NCBI GenBank assembly: GCA_029582155.1
Contig: CM055907.1
Location: 10,639,874-10,703,873 of the forward strand
Source of the DNA: Panopea generosa
Lineage: Eukaryota; Mollusca; Bivalvia; Adapedonta; Hiatellidae
DNA: 64,000 bases
Direction: 5' to 3'
Position numbers and translations under genes: made by a program. Shown here in pieces: positions 36,040 to 45,903 of this stretch; the first letter of the stretch is position 1, and the number at the start of each line of letters is the position of its first letter. The notes under the pieces were generated by a model. That model did no database searches and was not told where the DNA came from. It was given only the letters and a program-made list of their open reading frames with translations.

Positions 36040-38240
36040 TTCTTTATATCATATTGTAGGCAATGTATATGTGTACTTTGTATCACATTGTAGGCAATAC
36101 ACGAGGGCGGATCAGAAATTTTGTAGACTTTTGCCTTAACTTATTTATATCAATTATACAATGCACAATAGTGTTATTGTATTTAAAATTAATATATATG
36201 GGACATATTTTGAAAATTTTAGCTTGATATGTCAACTATTAAGAAAATAAGGCACTATTCAAAGCATAACAGTTAGATATAGCGGGGCAAAATGATGACG
36301 TTGTATTCAACAAAATGACGTCAATATTTTAAACAGGTGCTTTTGTGTATCAAATTTACTCTCCTCCATGGTCTATATGTTTTTGCCATCATTTACATCA
36401 TTCAGTGAACAAGTTAACAAAATCAGAAGATGGTATACTGGACACAAAATCCTGTAAAACATGCTTTGATTCCAATTTGTTTTCAAATCGACTTCCCATT
36501 TGCTCTTTTTTAATGAATGATTCCCGGCCATAATTTTGTTACATTTAAACACTAGAGACCTTGAAACATAAGATTCACCTTATATACTTTTGTTTCTCTT
36601 TTTGAGCAGGTGTATTACCTAACATTAAGCAGAACTGCGGTATTGTGCTTATCCATTTTCAAGTGCCCCAAATCATTTTGTCTCTAACAAAATGGCATAC
36701 TGTAACATCATAATATTGACGTCATTTTAAGATGCGCATAATTGGTGCCATATTTTTTAAGGATGTAAACAAGCTTACAATACAGCACACACTGATATTT
36801 TTATTTAAAAATAAAAAGCGATTTGGCGATGCTATGCTTGTTTGAATAGTAGCGGTAGGAAAAAAGCAAAAACTACCACGATTACGTTAATCGACATTTC
36901 CATAGTTACTATAGAATATAAACTACTGATGAAAAATTATCATTTTTTAACAAAATTAATCCAAATATATAGTGGCACATGCTCCCTGAGAATTATTAGA
37001 ATTCAATGATAAATAAAAAAGTTGTGGCAAAAGTCTACAAACTTTCTGAGCCCCCCTCGTACATGTATACTCTGTATCACATAGTAGATAATGTATGTGT
37101 ACTTTGTATCATATTATAAGCAATGTATATGTGTACTTTGTATCACATTGTAGGTAATGTATATGTGTACTTTATATCATACTGTAGATAATGTATATAT
37201 GTACTTTATCTCAAACTGTAGGCAATGTATTATGTGTACTTTATATCATATTGTAGGTAGTGTATATGTGTACTTTATATCATACTGTAGGTAGTGTATA
37301 TGCATACTTTATATCATGCTGTAGGCAATGTATATGTGTACTTTATACCATATTGTAGGTAGTGTATACGTGTACTATATATCATATTGTATGTAGTGTA
37401 TATGTGTACTTTATATCATATTGTAGGCACCGTATATGTGTACTTTATGTTATATTGTAGTTAATGTATATGTGTACTTTATATCATATTGTAGATAATG
37501 TAAATGTGTACTCTATATTATATTGTAGCTTGTGTATTTGTGTACTCTATATCATATTGTAGCTTGTGTATTTGTGTACTCTATATCATATTGTAGTTTG
37601 TGTATTTGTGTACTCTATATCATATTGTAGCTTGTGTATTTGTGTATTCTATATCATATTGTAGCTTGTGTATTTGTGTACTCTATATCATATTGTAGCT
37701 TGTGTATATGTGTACTCTATATCATATTGTAGGTAGTGTATATGTGTACTCTATATCATATTGAAGGGAGTGTATATGTGTACTTTATATTATATTGTAG
37801 GTAGTGTATATGTGTACTCTATATCATATTGAAGGGAGTGTATATGTGTACTTTATATTATATTGTAGATAATGTATATGTGTACTTTATATAATTTTGT
37901 AGATAATGTATATGTGTACTTTATATCATATTGTAGGTAGTATATATGTGAATATAAGTGTACTTTATATAATATTGTAAATAATGTATTTGTGTACTTT
38001 ATATCAATTTGTAGGTAGTGTGTATATGTGTACTTTATATAATATTGTAGATAATGTATATGTGTACTTTATATCATATTGTAGGTAGTATATATGTGTA
38101 TATAAGTGTACTTTATATAATATTGTAGATAATGTATTTGTGTACTTTATATCATATTGTAGGTAGTATATATGTGTATATAAGTGTACTTTATATAATA
38201 TTGTAGATAATGTATGTGTGTACCTTATATCATATAGAGA
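36040..38240. repeat. 34-bp tandem array, interrupted by a mariner-like element
   Basis: Units of 34 bp (TATATGTGTACTTTATATCA plus TATTGTAGGTAATG) occupy 36040-36101 and 37060-38240. The two parts become continuous if 36102-37059 is removed. Near the right end, units with TATATATGTGTATATAAGTG recur about every 75-150 bp. One subfamily (TTGTAGCTTGTGTATTTGTG) occupies 37520-37700. Confidence 0.93.
36102..37059 (-). mobile_element. mariner-like element, degraded
   Basis: The ends are inverted copies over about 34 bp (left CGAGGGCGGATCAGAAATTT; right, reversed, CGAGGGGGGCTCAGAAAGTT), both continuing into GTAGACTTTTGCC. TACA flanks both sides. CGAGGG...TCAGAAAGT termini are typical of mariner elements. 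At 36359-36388 the minus strand encodes WQKHIDHGGE, like the C-terminal end of mariner transposases, followed by a stop; in-frame stops precede it. At 958 bp it is too short and too broken to be active. Confidence 0.75.
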
Positions 38241-38984
38241 TACACCGAGAAATGTATGACCCGAATGCTATAAAACACTTATAGAAAGGCAGGAATATTC
38301 CAGTGCCATGACACACTGAAATGCCCCTGATATAATAATAAATAATCCACCTCATTTTCATATAAGTATGTCAATTTCTTGATTTATTTTCATCTATAGA
38401 TGCAATAAAATGGTAACATATAAAAACAAAACCAATTTGTGAATAGAATACCACACATTTAGGTACAATAAAAAATCTCTGTTCACATGATATCTCGCTA
38501 CAAATAGGAATCATGACGACAATGCTAGACATTTTATTCTGAGAAAGTACTGTCGCCGTCACTTTAGCGTCATAAACCTGCGGTCGTGACTTATTGTTGA
38601 GATATAATGGAATAAAAACAGTCACGATTCAAATATTCACCTTTCATTAACTTTATGGAATGGTCGTTATGGGATCAGCTTCTCCTAGCATTACCGGTAT
38701 AACAAGTTTTACAATTGTATCGTATCGTGTTTAGTGGTTCAGCTTTGCTTTGAACATTCTTTCTGCCATATCACTACAATTTTTGCTTGGGTCCGTATCC
38801 ATACTAAGTACCATATTAACGGCATCACGCCCATCAAAAACAAATTTAAATCAGCTATAATCTTGCAGTGCAATTATGCTAAAATAAATAAAAAAATAAA
38901 AATAAATAATATAATAAACAAAAATAGCTCAGTATACTGGGATTGGTGGGGGTGAGAAATATAATTTGCATTTTTTTTTTTTGT
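38241..38984. other. unassigned interval
   Basis: An 84-codon minus ORF (38371-38625) and a 73-codon plus ORF (38734-38955) show no recognisable domain or splice context. Composition is less AT-biased near 38500-38620. Nothing firm can be said. Confidence 0.35.
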
Positions 38985-39090
38985 GGCGTGCAGTTGGTTA
39001 GGTCAAGCAGTAGAGCATATGATCCAGCATCGGTGGATCGTGGGTTCGATCCTGCACCACGGTTTTGTCTAATGCCTTAAGAAAGAAACT
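38985..39090 (+). mobile_element. tRNA-like SINE head
   Basis: GGTCAAGCAGTAGAGCATAT (A box) and CGTGGGTTCGATCCTGCACC (B box) occur at tRNA spacing after a T run, followed by TTTTGTCTAATGCC. The stem ends do not pair into a full tRNA, so it is a SINE or tRNA pseudogene. Confidence 0.6.
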
Positions 39091-39337
39091 TTTTTAGCAT
39101 ATGCTTGATATCGGTTTTAATCCGATGGACTTCAAGCATGATTTGTGTAATTTGTAAAAACTTGTTTCACAATCAATGTAAAATAAAAAGTTTAAAACTG
39201 TATATTTTTAAAACATACTTCGACAATTTGAGTGGCTCAGTGGTAATCATTTTCTCTTTAATTAATGTGAAATCATCAATATGGGGATCTTGCATATCCC
39301 TTTCATTTCCCTCTGAGGTTACTGATCCAATATGCAT

Positions 39338-39521
39338 GTACAGTCAAACCGATCTTAAGCAGCAAGTCAATGGATGGAGCAAAAGTGACTTTTTAAGACA
39401 GGTTGTTGCTTATTACAGGTTAATTAACTCTGAAGCAAAGAAATGGGAAATAGAAAAAAAGGGTTGCTTAAGACAGGTGTCTGCTTCATAGAGGTGACTG
39501 CTTACACAGGCTTTATTGTAC
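39338..39521. mobile_element. short TIR element (AGTCAAACC family)
   Basis: The left end TACAGTCAAACC...TTAAGCAGC and the right end GACTGCTTACACAGGCTTTA are inverted relatives, bounded by GTAC. The interior repeats the words TTAAGACAGGT and TTGCT. A larger, interrupted copy lies at 51999-52391. Confidence 0.65.
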
Positions 39522-39774
39522 GTTAACATTTATCCAAGCAAAATACACTTTGAACAACTTCCCAAATCTCACATCTTCAACAAGTGAATGCCACTTACGT
39601 AAACATGGAGTATCCAAAGTTTTTTCTATTCCGTACACATATTTTCCAATCATTATTTACCGTTCAAACATTCCAAAATCAAGACAGTATTTTATGTATT
39701 ATAACCTTGCATACAATATAATATAAACACAGACCCTAGCTACAAATTTCCGACACAATTTCTTCTATTAAACA

Positions 39775-40089
39775 TCAGTGCAATCCAATCATAAACAGGC
39801 CTGTACCAAAAATCATGCCAAGTTGTGCAAATTGCCTGGCATTGTATCTTTTGTATCTCAATATGAAACTATCTGTACTATGGCAGTGTAACGGAGGATC
39901 CTGGTTTATGTGTATAACATTTGCCTCTGCCATTGTAATATTCAGATATTTTGTTTTACCTTTATTTATTTGAGAGACAGAAAAATCTTCTATTTCAGTT
40001 GTACAGCTTGGATGAGGTTCTTTGTTGTTTGGTGGGGTTTTAGATATTATATGAATAATGGAGCAGCTTTCATTGTATTTTATTTTCAA
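39775..40089 (-). CDS. unrecognised 104-codon ORF with hydrophobic C-terminus
   Basis: This open frame runs from near a dispersed repeat at 40085 to a TGA at 39775. Its second half, from an internal Met at about 39933, is the more protein-like part: a polar region with CHSTDSFILRYKRYNARQF, then a hydrophobic stretch LGMIFGTGLFMIGLH that could be one membrane segment. The N-terminal half is polar and contains PHPSCTTEIEDFSVSQINKG. I do not recognise the family. There is no clear promoter, and the nearest AATAAA in sense orientation is within the repeat at 39510. It could be an exon, a retrocopy fragment or chance. It lies inside the inferred large intron. Confidence 0.25.
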   Translation of the reverse strand: MKIKYNESCSIIHIISKTPPNNKEPHPSCTTEIEDFSVSQINKGKTKYLNITMAEANVIHINQDPPLHCHSTDSFILRYKRYNARQFAQLGMIFGTGLFMIGLH

Positions 40090-40117
40090 TGTTTATAAAT
40101 TAATTGCTAGATAATCA

Positions 40118-40712
40118 TCCAATTTTTTCTTATAAAGGGGGAGGGGGGAGGGAGGATTTTATTTTTTATTTTTATTTTTAAATTTTTTTATGTTTTATAT
40201 ATATATCTCTTTTTTTTTATTTTTTTTTTTTTTATTTTATTTTTATGAAAATAAAAAGGGTTAGGGCAGCATGAAACTTAAGGGGTGGGTGGGGATGCTA
40301 ATCTAGCAGTTAATTTACTATATCCTTATGTTTGTTCTGTATGTTTTATTGATTATGGAATAGCTTTGTCGGCATTAAATTACATATTCTATGATTAAAT
40401 GATTGACACGCACAAAAGAGCACTCTATAAAATTAATTAAACTTTCCATGAAAAACTCAATATATTTTCAAATCTCTTGATTTTTGTAATTTTCTGTTAA
40501 TAGGAGTCGACAAATGTTGTTTTTTTCATTGGGCCATAATAAATTAATTGCTAGATTATCATCCCCACCCACCCTCAATATTTCATGAAGACCTGACCCT
40601 TTTTATTTTCAGAAAAAAAATAAAAATTAAAAAAAAAGTTAAGTTTTTAAACAACAGAAAATTAAAAAAAAATAAAAAATTAAAATCCCCCCTTCTCCCC
40701 CTTATAAGAAAA
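40118..40712. mobile_element. inverted pair of a short dispersed element
   Basis: 40537-40712 reads AAATTAATTGCTAGATTATC, CCCACCC, CCTGACCCTTTTTATTTTC, an A/T-rich run, then CCCCCCTTCTCCCCCTTATA. 40118-40325 is the reverse complement of the same order: CTTATAAAGGGGGAGGGGGG, a T-rich run, AGGGTTAGGGCAGCATGAAA, then GCTAATCTAGCAGTTAATTT. A fragment in the first orientation sits at 40093-40113. The pair, with about 210 bp between, could fold into a large hairpin. A third copy is at 6985-7100. Confidence 0.75.
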
Positions 40713-41289
40713 AAATGTGATCATAATCAAACAAGTAACTTATAAAGGTCTATCAAAGAAAAATCAGAAATTGTTCCATGTCTCTATATGACAATCGTAT
40801 ATGGTGTGATTTTGAAATAAAATTGTAAAATATGATGGAGTTTGTTTCCTTTGCACTTTTTTACCGTTTCTACTCATGTATAACCCGCATATATGTATAG
40901 CATGCATCTCCATCTCAAGACCTGAACCTCAGACATTATTTTTTCTCCTGCATCTATTTAAAATGTGCATCAGTATAAGGGAAATATAAGGCTATCTTAT
41001 TACATTTGTATAATAACATAGTATAATAACATTATCAAATTTCAATGGTTAAATCATCTGAATTCCACAGAAAGTTTGAAACCTTATTATATACCATCAC
41101 CCAGCATTATTTGAAATAATAAAGGGATGACCGTATAAATTTAAGTTTCTTTGGCATATAGCAGAATAAACTTTCATTCCAACTACTTGGATTTTTTCCT
41201 TTATATTAGTGACCAAGATATTGCAATTGAAACCAGTATACAATTATATTATTAGCTTAAAAAAAGGATAAACAGTGTACCAGTGTAGT
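40713..41289. other. unassigned interval
   Basis: AT-rich sequence with no recognised feature. Confidence 0.4.
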
Positions 41290-41985
41290 GGCTTTCCCTT
41301 CAAAGTTTACAAACCTCCCTTCAAAGTTCACAAACGTCACTTCAAAGTTTAAAACCTTGCTTCAACGTTTACACTCTCACTTCAAAGTTAAGGAACCTCA
41401 ATCCAAAGTTTACAAACTCCAATTCAAAGTTTACAAATCTTGCTTCAAAGTTTACAAACCCCCCTCCAAAGTTTACAAACTTCACTTCAAAGTTTACAAT
41501 TTTCACTTCAAAGTTTGCAAACCTCCCTTAAAAGTTTACAAACTTTACTTTAAAGTTTACAAACATCAATTCAAAGTTTACAAACTTCACTTTAAAGTTT
41601 ACAAACCTTGCTTCAAAGTTTACAGACATCACTTCAAAGTTCACAAACCTCTCTTCAAAGTTTACAAACCTCACATTAAAGTTAACAAACCTCCCTTTAA
41701 TATTTATAAACCTCTCTTCTAAGTTTACTAAACTCCCTTCAAAGTTTACAAACTTCCCTTCAATATTTACAAACCTCCCTTTAATATTTACAAACCTCCC
41801 TTCAAACTTTACAAACCTCACTTTATAGTTTACAAACATCCCTTTAATATTTACAAACCTCCCTTCAAAGTTTACAAACCTCCCTTCAAAGTTTACACTC
41901 TCACTTCAAAGTTTACAAACCTTACTTCAAAAATCACAAACCTCCCTTCAAAGTTTACAAACTTCACTTCAAAGTTACCAACCAA
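41290..41985. repeat. 21-bp tandem array
   Basis: About 33 units of CTTCAAAGTTTACAAACCTC plus C, with a minority variant CCTTTAATATTTACAAACC. Because 21 is 7 codons, one plus frame (41288-41722) reads as a heptapeptide repeat FKVYKLH/FKVYKPP, and one minus frame (41528-41839) as FVNFEGR-type heptads. No promoter, splice site or conserved context supports translation. Confidence 0.95.
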
Positions 41986-41996
41986 GTTTTCTCTAT

Positions 41997-42285
41997 ATTC
42001 TGCTCAGTTGGTTACGCGTCTGACTATCAATCCAGGTGTCGTGAGTTCGAATCCCCGCCCGGCAACAGTCTCCGTGATGATTGATATACAACATTGTGTC
42101 TCATTAGCGTTCGTCTCTCACCACTGATTCAAGTGGGAAAGTTATCAGTTACTTGTGGAGATGGGGTGTGCTCGAGTACTAGTTAATCCCAGGAAACAGT
42201 GGCTAAGTTAACTGATCATCTGTTAGCCCTCGATGGCCTAAAAATGATGCTAAATATTCAATCAATCAATCAATCAATCAATCTA
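41997..42285 (+). mobile_element. SINE-A, full-length reference copy
   Basis: CTCAGTTGGTTACGCGTCTG (A box) and CGTGAGTTCGAATCCCCGCC (B box) are followed by the full body and an (AATC)6 tail at 42260-42283. This is the best copy for defining SINE-A, which also occurs at 13432, 22300, 23391, 24370, 25681, 26450, 30205, 48395, 52830, 55345 and 62520. Confidence 0.9.
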
Positions 42286-42419
42286 TATTCTGATATGGTT
42301 AAATATTAGGATAGCTTATACATGACTACATTTCTACGGTGAAATACGTCATTATTAGACTTGGCGGGTATCACAACAGCAAACTTAAAATGTGTCAATG
42401 CTTCTGCAAATGATTGGGA

Positions 42420-42640
42420 ACCAACTTTTAACCAAAAACTAAGTTAAAAAGGCACCACAATTCTCGTAAAATTTGACAAATATCAAACTTGACTTGCGTT
42501 TTTAAAGTATACAGTTTAATACCAAATATCAATTAAATTCATAGAACACTTCAAAAGTTATTGATCGGAAACCAATTCATTACCGCGGATGCGTGAAAGA
42601 TTGAGTGGATGGACACTAGAGTAACACTTAATCAGTGTTT
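42420..42640. repeat. dispersed repeat tail shared with 9790-9990 and 62690-62780
   Basis: Words in common order are ACTCCTGTAAAATTTGAC (variants), CAAACTTGACTTGC, ACTTCAAAAGTTATTGATCG, GAAACCAATT and AACACTTAAT. It appears to be the 3' part of a dispersed element. Confidence 0.6.
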
Positions 42641-42696
42641 TCTTGGATACCAGATAAGGATATCTGCATTTTTACTGGGGTTAGATATTTCTATCT

Positions 42697-42863
42697 CGAG
42701 AATTTTATCTCAGCCCTAAGGTGAGATAGAAATAATGGATGAATGAATGAATGGTGTTTTACGGCATGTCGACACATAAATGACCTATTTATGTGTCAAC
42801 GTGCCCTAAAACACCATTCATTCATTATTTCTATCTCACCGTAGGGCTGAGATAATATTCTCG
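42697..42863. mobile_element. foldback element with near-perfect hairpin
   Basis: Arms of about 80 bp at 42697-42781 and 42787-42863 are separated by 5 bases. Left-arm words TCTCAGCCCTAAGGTGAGAT and GTTTTACGGCATGTCGACAC pair with GTGTCAACGTGCCCTAAAAC and ATCTCACCGTAGGGCTGAGA, with only a few mismatches. There is no coding content. Young hairpins of this kind are usually MITE or foldback insertions. Confidence 0.85.
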
Positions 42864-43029
42864 CTGGAACCATCTAGATGTCGTAACATATAAAATATAC
42901 AATGTTAATCATATAATTAAACGTCTAATAGCTATTGTTGTAAAATCCATAATGATAAATTAAATTAAAATAAATTTTCAATGTGTTTGGCATGCAATAA
43001 AAAGAATCATTCATGGTTTTTTCAGTTCA

Positions 43030-43105
43030 GATAGAAAATTCTGTCCCTTGGGATAACTGTTTTCATGGTTCTTGCCAAAACAGTTATCCCTCGGAATTTT
43101 CTATC
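43030..43105. mobile_element. second hairpin, relative at 51755-51930
   Basis: GATAGAAAATTCTGTCCCTT...AACTGTTTT at 43030-43063 pairs with AAAACAGTTATCCCTCGGAA...CTATC at 43077-43105 around a 13-base loop. Similar words (ACAGAATTTTCTATCC, GCCAAAACATTTATCCCTCC) occur at 51755-51880, so the hairpin belongs to a family. Confidence 0.75.
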
Positions 43106-43789
43106 CTAACCTCAAACCAATGTAAGATTTTTATATTCTCTCACACTTTGAAATTGGGGGCCATTAGTCCCCCCATATAATGAGACTTTATAGGCAGATT
43201 GATGAATTTATAGGGGGCATCTGATTAAAAAGTGTCACAAAAATGTAAAACTTGAGGGACATGGAAAACCCTGACTTAATGCCCAAAAAATGTAGGGTGC
43301 ATAAAAATTATTCCATACGAGAACATGACAGAAGTAACGTGACTGGAAGCCTTGATGTCATGACGTCTAATTGTTCATGTAGTGATACCATATTCCAGTT
43401 ATTTTACATTGCAAGCTGATGTTATCTGCAATGTGCATGACAAAACGCAATTCGGAACATATAAAATTGGAAGCCATTGAAACTTGTGGGAGTCTGACAG
43501 GCGTGGTTATAGCATGTTTGTCACTTTGTGAACCATTCCGGAACACTCTAGATTGGGAAAAATCTATTTTAACATTAAAATTGATGCGCACGTAGTGAAA
43601 TAAAGTGTTGCTGGAAACAGTTTATGTTACAGGCTGCAATTTTTTATTCATTTATTTCTCATTTATTTTGTTTGTCTTTGTAGGTTAAGAGTGAACCTAG
43701 AACATTCCTTCCTATAAAAAAACAAACTTACATTTTGCCCATGGAAATGGGGTAAAAATTTGGTTAAAAAAACAAAAAGAAAACCACTG
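43106..43789. other. unassigned interval
   Basis: A 74-codon minus ORF at 43367-43591 is open but shows no recognised domain and no convincing splice sites. Nothing else was recognised. Confidence 0.35.
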
Positions 43790-43930
43790 AAAGCCAAGTG
43801 ATCTTAAAGACACATTCCTTTCATCACTGAGAAGGTGGTTTCGAACCCAGATAGTTCAAATACTTTATGTGAGAAAGTTACTTGCAGAAGGTTGATGGCT
43901 GACTCACCTTCACCTTTTTGTATTGGCACC
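43790..43930 (+). mobile_element. SINE-B fragment
   Basis: AAGTGATCTTAAAGACACAT, then B box GTGGTTTCGAACCCAGA, then body words TTATGTGAGAAAGTTACTTG and GACTCACCTTCACC. It lies about 40 bp past the donor site of the exon at 43972-44052, inside the intron. Confidence 0.65.
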
Positions 43931-43971
43931 AAACGCCACGAATCTTAACATACAAAAATTGTATTACTCAC

Positions 43972-44052
43972 GTTACAACTTTGGTAATGTATCGTCGCTC
44001 AGCATTTCTGCGGGTAGTCCGGTTGTCGTCAAGTAACACCTCTAACTGGTGA
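43972..44052 (-). CDS. 81-bp exon upstream of the IQ exon (myosin neck-like)
   Basis: The minus-strand acceptor TTATGTTTCAG lies at 44053-44063 and the donor AAC|GTGAGTAA at 43971. Of the three frames, one (one base, 26 codons, two bases) is open and gives HQLEVLLDDNRTTRRNAERR followed by YITKVV; the frame starting at the first base has a stop. The two leftover bases AC join the first base of the exon at 8166 to make Thr, followed directly by the IQ motif. A charged helix with HxxxL(L) leading into V-x-IQxxxR is the arrangement seen between the converter and the first IQ motif in unconventional myosins (family knowledge; the match is weak). No upstream exon with a KVF(L/M) motif was found up to 64000. 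Confidence 0.75.
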
Positions 44053-44226
44053 CTGAAACATAATCATCAGATCAACGTTAGACACGTCATAGCGCCAGAC
44101 ACATAAACTCATTATTTTACATTGATTATACAACATCGGGTCTTTAAGCTTTTACAAATAATGCTTGGTCCCTGTCTTAACCTGGCTTCTGTTTTGCCAA
44201 CAGTTTCTTAAGTTTTAATAAAATAT

Positions 44227-44513
44227 TTAAAGGGAGTATATCAGAAAAAAAAGCTATAAGTGTCTTAAAACCCAACTTATTTGTAAAATGGATAAAAAGC
44301 ATCTCATTATCATTAATAAATAAAATTTTATTGGTTAACTATGCCAAATCCACCAAAAGGTGTGTAGCCCAAGTTAGGAAATCCCTTTTATATATAATAA
44401 TTTGGCATCTTTAAATAAATTCCCTTTTTGCAATTTGGGGTCAGTGAGTATAAAAGTTATATTGGAAAAAAAATGTTTTTAGGCATTTCTAAAACTTTGG
44501 TAAGTCCCTTTAA
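44227..44513. mobile_element. TIR element, TTAA family, internally deleted copy
   Basis: It starts TTAAAGGGAGTATATCAG and ends AAGTCCCTTTAA. It contains ATAAAAAGCATCTCATTATC and GTGTAGCCCAAGTTAGGAAA in the opposite orientation to 29086-29609. At 287 bp it is about half the full copy. Confidence 0.75.
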
Positions 44514-44814
44514 AATCTTAACTGAAGTTTGACTGGTTACAAAATCTTTTTTTAATCAATGTCAATTGATGCACACCAACAGCAGACAAAATGCAGTTTT
44601 TCTTGAACCAGTCTTAAATCATGATATCACCTGGCTGCTTTTCTTAGACTAAAGTTTGGAAGTATTTAAGCATCTAAGTAAATATGTCGAACATATTATA
44701 CTGGTCTTCTGAAAGTGAAAAATATTTACAGTTCCAGCATCAAGTGTCAAACAATGTGATGGGGTGGGGTAATAATAATCAATCTGCGAAAATCAGATAA
44801 ATCCGAGACCCAGT

Positions 44815-45180
44815 CTATAAAAGTTTTCTTTGCTGAAACTGAATACAATTAGGCCATCCTTAAAAATATATTTGTTTGCTGTGCTCCCTCCCATAATATC
44901 TCATGCGAGTAGGTTGGTAGCTAAAAAAAAAAAATTTTGATTTTGCATATTCATTTTTAAGAAAAATGGACAGAAATCATGAAAAAAAAGATTAAACGCT
45001 TTGAAAGGCCATAAAAAAGTTTGGGTAGCTACAATTTTGAGTGAGTAGGTAGGAGCATGACAAACAAGATGTTTTTTTAAGATGGCCTTATGATGAAATG
45101 ACAAACATTTAGAAAATAAAACTGAATGCACATTTTAGGACTTCTGTCATATACTGACTAAAAGAATTCAATTTCGGACA
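44815..45180. repeat. dispersed repeat carrying a MITE insertion
   Basis: The flanks 44815-44851 and 45088-45180 together match 10850-11115. The MITE at 44852-45087 interrupts it. Confidence 0.65.
44852..45087. mobile_element. PIF/Harbinger-like MITE with TTA duplication
   Basis: Termini GGCCATCCTTAAAAATATAT and (reversed) GGCCATCTTAAAAAAACATC continue into TTTGTTTG.TGTGCTCC and TTGTTTGTCATGCTCC, inverted over about 36 bp. The left flank ends TTA and the right flank starts TTA. The empty site at about 11010 has a single TTA (GAATAAAATTATGAC). A 3-bp TWA duplication with GG-starting ends is typical of PIF/Harbinger. It is 236 bp with no transposase. The 76-codon minus ORF here is incidental. 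Confidence 0.8.
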
Positions 45181-45699
45181 ATATAATTTTAGAATGCCTC
45201 TGGTCCAAAGAACTGTAGTCCTGACAAGTCTTTGGCACAGACTTATTATGACTGTGTCTGCAGCATAGCAGCCCTATTATAACACAAAAATGTGTATGCA
45301 GCACTCCAGATATGATTTTCTTCATTTTATTCCTTAAATTAGTATGCAATGTTTATTTTCAAAATGTTACTGGTAAAAATAGTTAAAAATGAATATTTGT
45401 TTTTAAATTTACTAATCAACACTGAAATTGTCAGTATCCAGTGTTAATTTTACCCCTGGGTTTAAATTTCAATGCCTTTTTTTCAGAAATTTCAATGCTT
45501 AATACACCTACGGTACACTGACATCTGTGTGTGTATGACTGGAAATTTCTTGATACACAACTAAACTAGTCTCAGTTTCAAAAGATCACAATTCAAGTTT
45601 CAGTATCATTAAACATTAGCTTTCTGGTAGTTATTGATATACACATTTTTTTTAATTATTTTTTCTATGAACACCTGAGGAAGATCAACTATACAAGTT
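45181..45699. other. unassigned interval
   Basis: AT-rich sequence, nothing recognised. Confidence 0.4.
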
Positions 45700-45903
45700 A
45701 TTCTTTGATCATGTTAATGGATGGGCTGGGAACCATGGTATAGAAACCAACAGATTCTGTAAAGTTTTCTTTGATTTTTGTTCATGGATGGGCTGGGAAC
45801 CAGCAGATTCTGTAAAGGTTTCTTTGATTGTTAATGGATGGGCTGGGAAGTGAGAACTAGGGTATAGAAATCACCAGATTCTGTAAAGTTTTCTTTGATT
45901 TCG
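45700..45903. repeat. three-copy degenerate tandem (50-67 bp)
   Basis: GGATGGGCTGGGAA and CAGATTCTGTAAAG(T/G)TTTCT recur three times, at 45719, 45786 and 45836, with variable insertions. Confidence 0.75.

Noticed and set aside
36345..36533. 62-codon plus ORF
   Set aside because: It runs antisense through the degraded mariner-like element, whose recognisable motif is on the minus strand.
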